Source: Pseudomonadota bacterium (lineage in GTDB: Bacteria > Desulfobacterota > Desulfobacteria > Desulfobacterales > RPRI01). From it: a stretch of 8,391 nucleotides of DNA. The notes beneath the pieces are model-generated. The model was given only the letters and a program-made list of their open reading frames with translations. It did no database searches and was not told where the DNA came from. Location of the stretch: the NCBI GenBank assembly GCA_018819005.1, contig JAHJQU010000411.1, forward strand, positions 1 through 8,391, written 5' to 3'. Each line of letters opens with the position of its first letter. Position 1 is the stretch's first letter. Below are positions 5,028 to 8,391 of this stretch, one piece after another. The position numbers and the translations under genes are program-made.

Positions 5028-6714
5028 ATATCTGGCCGCTACGGAACTTGCCCGTATTTACGCAGCCACACCTTATATACTGCGGGAAAGACTCTTGCTC
5101 AGACGCTGGGACCAAGCGCTCTTCCTCACACTCAGTCTCCTGTCGGGGGAACAAGCAATGAAGTTCATTGAAGACGTGATAGAGATTGACTTCATCCTTG
5201 CTCTGTCTGCGGTGAAGTTCATGGAGTATGGAATGGACGATGTTGTGGCGAGGCTCCTTGTTGAGATACCTAAGAAAATGAAAACTGGTGAGGATATGAA
5301 TTCACTGATTTATTTTGCTTTGGGACCGTCATTCCCTGTCTCACTTCGCCACGAACCTCTACTGAGAACTTTAATTAAGCAAGGAGATGCGGTGGGAGGC
5401 GCAGCTGCATCTCTCCTCTTCTCCCTATGCGGAGATGAAGTTCGAGCTGAATTTCTTGAATTGATAGTCGAAAACTGTGACGAATACAATTTCTGTAGTC
5501 GGATAGGCGCAGCACTTCGCATTTCGACCTCTGATAAGGATATTCCACAATTGGTCGCTCTGGCGGACAAAGTGCAAAAAAGTCTATCGGCAAAGAAAAT
5601 TGAGGACTACCAAGGTTTTGCCTCTGCCCTCGGAAACATGCTTTACAATCTATCCCCCAATATTGTCTGTGATGCGTTCTTCAACCGAAGCAAGCCGCTT
5701 GAGGAACAGGAGGTGAAACTGTCTGTGCTTCACAGTTTTCTCTGTGACACTAATTATTCGGCCGAGGCTTTGAACATATCTGCAGACCTCTTGTTGGCTG
5801 GTGTTGATGAGGCAGCCTCCTGCATCCATAGCATCGCCATATTCAGTCATGATACGGCAAACCTGAATTGGTCATCCTTTGGAGAGGGGCACGTTATGCG
5901 CTTGATTCAGCTTGTCCTCGATGAAGAGCTAAATGATTGGGTAATCAATTGCTTAAGGGATCTCTGCCTGGCACGCCCAGACCTCGCTTCTTCGGTCCGG
6001 GATACTTACATGAATACTAACGGAATTCTTCGGGCGGCGTTGCTTTATTCAATAGCCACAGATGACCACGGATCATTGTTTGATGCGCTCAATGACATCT
6101 GCAATTTCTCACCTGAACAGCTTGACGCGGAGCCATTTGAACTCCTTTTCGACATGGAGCTGAACTGGACTGGTAATGAGAATCTGTTTGTAAGTCTCCT
6201 GCGTCTACGCAGCACGAAGTTAGCGCTGAATCTAATAGAACCCATATATATGGACAGCATTGGGATTCTGGATATTGGATCTATTGAATGGTGGTTGGAT
6301 TGGATTAAAGAGGTCGCAAACACACAAGAAGGCCGGTATTTCGCATTCAGGCTATCATGTCTTTTTTCTGATAAATTAAGGCCCGAAGTAAGGGATGCGT
6401 TCGTCAATGAATTTAACAAGCAGGATTCGCCTTACCGAGAAGTCCTTGCTCGAACGATCCTTCTTGCTCGCAGCGATCTTTCAGTCAACCAGCTGAGCGA
6501 GGATGCTATCTCATTTCTTCTCGCTGATTTTTCGAACAGGAAGTTTCCTGGCGATTTTGAAGGGCATCTTCTTGAAAACACGGCAACTGAAGCTTTTGTG
6601 ATTGAGCGATTGCTTCCTCTTCTATCAAATGCAGAAGAACCCCTTCGTAATAACTTAGCCAAAGTGCTTCAGCGGGTCGGAAAACGTCACGGGAGGCGAT
6701 ACGTTGCAACCTGA
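4948..6714 (+). CDS. SIR2-NACHT protein, C-terminal fragment (NACHT end plus helical-repeat sensor region)
   Basis: This +1 frame is open from 4894; the GTG at 4948 is nominal and has no ribosome site. It begins with NWLVGRDFLLPF and HQSITEYLAA, the helical-domain signature that normally closes a NACHT module (as in FxHxSFQEYLAA), which shows it continues the gene starting at 3102. Joined with a one-base correction near 4926-4947, the protein would be about 1203 residues. The remaining roughly 550 residues are rich in leucine-containing helices without obvious catalytic motifs; parts, such as LLPLLSNAEEPLRNNLAKVL near the end, look HEAT-like. In NACHT and Avs immunity proteins this region usually senses the phage trigger. 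An independently expressed accessory protein is possible but less likely, since the HQSITEYLAA motif belongs to the NTPase. Confidence 0.75.
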   Translation: MNWLVGRDFLLPFSGGRVSFFHQSITEYLAATELARIYAATPYILRERLLLRRWDQALFLTLSLLSGEQAMKFIEDVIEIDFILALSAVKFMEYGMDDVVARLLVEIPKKMKTGEDMNSLIYFALGPSFPVSLRHEPLLRTLIKQGDAVGGAAASLLFSLCGDEVRAEFLELIVENCDEYNFCSRIGAALRISTSDKDIPQLVALADKVQKSLSAKKIEDYQGFASALGNMLYNLSPNIVCDAFFNRSKPLEEQEVKLSVLHSFLCDTNYSAEALNISADLLLAGVDEAASCIHSIAIFSHDTANLNWSSFGEGHVMRLIQLVLDEELNDWVINCLRDLCLARPDLASSVRDTYMNTNGILRAALLYSIATDDHGSLFDALNDICNFSPEQLDAEPFELLFDMELNWTGNENLFVSLLRLRSTKLALNLIEPIYMDSIGILDIGSIEWWLDWIKEVANTQEGRYFAFRLSCLFSDKLRPEVRDAFVNEFNKQDSPYREVLARTILLARSDLSVNQLSEDAISFLLADFSNRKFPGDFEGHLLENTATEAFVIERLLPLLSNAEEPLRNNLAKVLQRVGKRHGRRYVAT

Positions 6715-6799
6715 AATGGCGGATGGGAAAGACGATGGGGACATTCTATAATCCTCAAGTCAAGAGTTTTTTAATAATGAATTATCAATAAGTTATAAT

Positions 6800-7030
6800 C
6801 TTCGTCAAAATGCGAGCGCACGTCTCCTGTGGTGATTGTACTCTTCACGGCGAGTTTCTCTCCTTTCGGCGAACCCACTGCCTTAGCGTTACGTTTATTC
6901 GACATCCAACCCTGATGGGCGGTGTCCATCATTCCTTATCCAGGCTTTGAGTTCAGAGAGAGGCTCTGTTATTGTCCCGCCCGAAGTTGTTTCACTCATA
7001 CGCCCTTAAACGAACTCTCTCGCCGAACAC
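6800..7030 (-). ncRNA. Possible 5' fragment of a group II intron (domain I-like structured RNA)
   Basis: Read on the minus strand, this stretch starts GTGTTCGGCG (7030-7021), compatible with a loose 5' GUGYG-type start, and continues through purine-rich blocks such as TTTAAGGGCG, GGGCGGGAC, CTCAAAGCCTGGATAAGGA and GTAACGCTAAGG, which from memory resemble domain I of bacterial group II introns. It holds a good hairpin at 6901-6926 (GACA/TGTC, CC/GG and CCC/GGG around TGAT). No domain V hairpin and no reverse transcriptase ORF are visible, so at most it is a truncated remnant. Group IIC introns are known to insert at attC sites or after terminator-like stems, which would suit this neighbourhood. 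It could also be an unrelated repeat. Confidence 0.35.
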
Positions 7031-7037
7031 TTGGTAC

Positions 7038-7080
7038 TTTACTGATGGCAAATCAATAAGATTACGCCTTGATCAGTAAA
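7038..7080. repeat. 9-bp perfect inverted repeat (TTTACTGAT / ATCAGTAAA)
   Basis: Arms at 7038-7046 and 7072-7080 are exact reverse complements with 25 bases between; an inner GGC/GCC pair (7047-7049, 7066-7068) extends the stem around an unpaired TTG. No T-run follows. It abuts the 5' end of the intron-like RNA on the minus strand, so it could be the stem-loop beside which such an element inserted, or a recombination or regulator site. Confidence 0.45.
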
Positions 7081-7147
7081 GGATCAAAATCCATATCGGT
7101 TTTCATCAATTTCCATGATGCACGCCGTTCGATGCTATAAATTGCAA

Positions 7148-7176
7148 TTGACCTCCCCCATGCAATGTATTACTAT
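7148..7176 (+). promoter_or_regulatory. Promoter of the vapBC-type operon
   Basis: TTGACC (7148-7153, 5/6 to the -35 consensus), a 17-base spacer and TACTAT (7171-7176, 4/6 to the -10). The start of transcription would fall around 7183, about 25 bases before the antitoxin ATG. Spacing and position are right for a sigma-70 promoter. Confidence 0.6.
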
Positions 7177-7188
7177 TACCAGTAATAC
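7167..7188. promoter_or_regulatory. Palindromic operator overlapping the -10 box
   Basis: GTATTACT (7167-7174) and AGTAATAC (7181-7188) are perfect 8-bp inverted repeats around ATTACC. The palindrome covers the -10 and probable start site, the usual place for VapB or VapBC to bind and repress their own operon. Confidence 0.6.
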
Positions 7189-7208
7189 CAATTACCGGAG
7201 GTCAAATT

Positions 7209-7436
7209 ATGAGAGTAACCTCAAAAGGTCAAGTTACAATTCCCCAGTACATCCGCGAAAAATTGGGGATAACCCCATCAACAGAAGTTGATTTTGTCGA
7301 GAAAGAAGGCCGCGTATTTTTAGAGAAACAAAAAGGGGGAAAGGCTGTGCCCCGTAAATTTACTAAATTACGTGGCGTTGCAACCGTCAAAATGACGACA
7401 GATGAGATTATGGCCTTAACAAGGGCAGATCGATGA
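7209..7436 (+). CDS. vapB: VapB-like antitoxin, SpoVT/AbrB (MazE) swapped-hairpin family
   Basis: A 75-residue protein whose residues 1-42 are a textbook AbrB-type swapped-hairpin DNA-binding domain (VTSKGQVTIPQYIREKLGI followed by an acidic strand and VFLEK). The C-terminal tail (about 43-75), ending in MTTDEIMALTRADR, is the usual segment that wraps around and inhibits a PIN toxin. A strong ribosome site GGAGGT (7197-7202) lies 6 bases before the ATG. It overlaps the toxin gene by four bases (ATGA, 7433-7436), ensuring coupled translation. It should neutralise VapC and, through the palindrome at 7167-7188, repress the operon. Length is normal for the family; nothing is missing. Confidence 0.9.
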   Translation: MRVTSKGQVTIPQYIREKLGITPSTEVDFVEKEGRVFLEKQKGGKAVPRKFTKLRGVATVKMTTDEIMALTRADR

Positions 7437-7837
7437 GAGGCCTTCTTGTAGACTCAAATGTTATTTTAGATATTTTCCTTGATGATCCTAATTGGGCTGA
7501 TTGGTCTGAATCTGCATTGGGGAATTATAGCACTTACACAACACTCTATATTAACCCAATCGTCTACACTGAAGTTTCTGTCGGTTTTGAAAAAATAGAA
7601 GAATTGGAGTCAGCTCTTCATGAAGGCGGATTCCAGATGTTGGACATTCCAAAAGAAGCGCTTTTTCTGGCAGGGAAAGCTTATCTCAAGTATAGAGCTG
7701 GCAAAGGGATCAAGAGATCTCCTTTGCCCGATTTCTATATTGGGGCACAAGCAGCTGTACTTGATCTGGACTTAATTACACGAGACATAACAAGATACCG
7801 AACGTATTTTCCAACAGTCAGACTGATCTGCCCATAG
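7433..7837 (+). CDS. vapC: VapC-like toxin, PIN-domain ribonuclease
   Basis: A 134-residue PIN-domain protein. The acidic residues that hold Mg2+ are in place: D7 in VDSNVILD, E47 in YTEVSVGF, D100 in LPDFYIGAQA and D118 in TRDITRY. The order and spacing match VapC toxins, which cut tRNA or rRNA and stop translation when the antitoxin is lost; the particular target cannot be told from sequence. The start codon overlaps the antitoxin stop (ATGA), so the pair is an operon with tight coupling. The length is typical and the gene looks intact. Its role here is probably stabilisation of the accessory region, with possible abortive infection; that is inference. Confidence 0.9.
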   Translation: MRGLLVDSNVILDIFLDDPNWADWSESALGNYSTYTTLYINPIVYTEVSVGFEKIEELESALHEGGFQMLDIPKEALFLAGKAYLKYRAGKGIKRSPLPDFYIGAQAAVLDLDLITRDITRYRTYFPTVRLICP

Positions 7838-7933
7838 AATATAAAGTCGTATCATCGAACAAGCCATTGAACTCAGTTGATGCTCGGATAGTGAACGGCG
7901 GAAAGTAATGAAAAAGACTTAAGGAGAGGAATT
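7838..7933. other. Intergenic gap before the nitroreductase gene
   Basis: No clear terminator for the toxin-antitoxin operon and no confident promoter for the nitroreductase gene are visible. AAGGAG (7921-7926) is the ribosome site of the next gene. Base composition turns markedly more G+C-rich just after this point, so a boundary of the accessory segment may lie here. Confidence 0.4.
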
Positions 7934-8391
7934 ATGGAATTTAAAGTACTTGTGGAAAAAAGGCGGAGCTGCCGGGTGTTCAAGGATGAACCCGTGACCC
8001 GGGAACAGGTTGAATCCATTGTCACAGCCGGGCAGTGGGCTCCCAGCCCCCTGAACCAGCAGCCTTTTCAATTCATAGCGGTGACTGATCCAGCTCTTAA
8101 GGCCGGGATCCAGAAGGCCGGGATCTCTGCCAAACAGGCTGTGGCTGACCATGGTGGTCCTGGCTGGGCCCAGAAATACCCCATGGAGTTTGTGGGAACC
8201 TGCCCCCTGATCCTTGTGGTGGTCAGCGATCCTTCCCAGGGAGGGCTGGGGAACTATTTCAACCAGCCTCACGGGGCGCTCCAGTCCGCATCTGCCTGTA
8301 TCCAGAACATGATGCTAATGGCCGCAGACCTGAACCTTGGGTCTCTCTGGTTTACCTTTTTTGATCCTGATCAGGTGAAACAGATTCTCAA
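7934..8391 (+). CDS. Nitroreductase-family flavoprotein (partial, runs off the right edge)
   Basis: About 152 codons are present with no stop before the window ends. The N-terminus shows the nitroreductase FMN-binding pattern RRSCRVFKDEPV (residues about 10-21), then APSPLNQQPFQF (about 36-47), and the central helix GALQSASACIQNMMLMAADL leading to GSLWF. Members are FMN-dependent NAD(P)H oxidoreductases acting on nitroaromatics, quinones or other flavin substrates; the real substrate here is unknown. The ATG at 7934 has AAGGAG 7 bases upstream and the family motif begins ten residues later, so the start is secure. Codon use (CAG, CTG, GCC, CCC) is far more G+C-rich than in the genes to its left, suggesting a resident chromosomal gene next to imported DNA. 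Confidence 0.85.
   Translation, partial: MEFKVLVEKRRSCRVFKDEPVTREQVESIVTAGQWAPSPLNQQPFQFIAVTDPALKAGIQKAGISAKQAVADHGGPGWAQKYPMEFVGTCPLILVVVSDPSQGGLGNYFNQPHGALQSASACIQNMMLMAADLNLGSLWFTFFDPDQVKQIL

Larger units (their letters stand above)
6715..7140. other. Non-coding region between the SIR2-NACHT gene and the toxin-antitoxin operon
   Basis: No gene is supportable on either strand. It contains a T-run without a real stem (6767-6774), a structured GC-richer stretch that looks like non-coding RNA on the minus strand (6800-7030), a long-armed inverted repeat (7038-7080) and a tiny perfect hairpin GGAT-CAAA-ATCC (7081-7092). I searched for an attC closing the SIR2-NACHT cassette and did not find a convincing one. 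Confidence 0.5.

Noticed and set aside
6764..6777. Terminator at the T-run after the SIR2-NACHT gene
   Set aside because: The bases before the T-run can form only about three base pairs, so there is no credible stem.
6715..6897. Closing attC for the SIR2-NACHT cassette, with R' at AGCGTTACGT (6886-6894)
   Set aside because: No matching R'' (RYYYAAC) and no complementary inner boxes between the gene end and this element.
1..8391. CRISPR arrays, tRNA and rRNA genes
   Set aside because: No regularly spaced direct repeats of CRISPR size, no tRNA cloverleaf-like sequence and no rRNA-like sequence were seen on either strand.

Overview
Every gene I can support in this window lies on the + strand, and the window reads as an accessory (defence/mobile) segment entering ordinary chromosome at the right edge. 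No marker gene fixes the host. The GC-rich nitroreductase entering the right edge, the short dispersed ACAGGATTT-type repeat near the left edge and the presence of integron attC-like sites would suit a Desulfobacterota-like or related environmental proteobacterium, but that is inference only.

Layout. 1-562: a rho-independent terminator of an off-window gene, then non-coding AT-rich DNA with a 9-bp tandem repeat, a perfect hairpin and a possible promoter. 563-880: a small zinc-ribbon protein with a Fis-type helix-turn-helix (105 aa). 946-1047: a 102-bp attC-like site. 1063-2923: an OLD-family ATPase/TOPRIM nuclease gene, broken after about 78 codons by a perfect 7-bp tandem duplication; removing one copy restores a 617-residue protein. 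2918-2977: a 60-bp attC site of classical integron layout, overlapping the nuclease stop codon. 3010-3129: a 39-codon ORF with a strong ribosome binding site that overlaps the next gene. 3102-6714: a SIR2-NACHT protein with a long helical C-terminus, split by a +1 frameshift near 4926-4947. 6715-7208: non-coding, possibly a 5' group II intron remnant on the minus strand, then a promoter and operator. 7209-7837: a VapB (AbrB-type)/VapC (PIN) toxin-antitoxin pair. 7934-8391: the 5' part of a nitroreductase gene, running off the window.

How it fits together. The OLD-like nuclease sits between two attC-like sites, so it looks like an integron gene cassette of about 1.93 kb, and the SIR2-NACHT gene begins just after the second attC. 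Both families are associated with anti-phage immunity: OLD nucleases cut DNA, and SIR2 domains on STAND/NACHT proteins typically deplete NAD+. The window may therefore hold a defence array acquired through an integron, in which both large genes are currently out of frame. The nuclease lesion is a tandem duplication and could revert precisely, so an on/off (phase-variable or silenced) state is possible. Random decay or sequencing error is the competing explanation. The toxin-antitoxin pair is a usual stabiliser of such regions.
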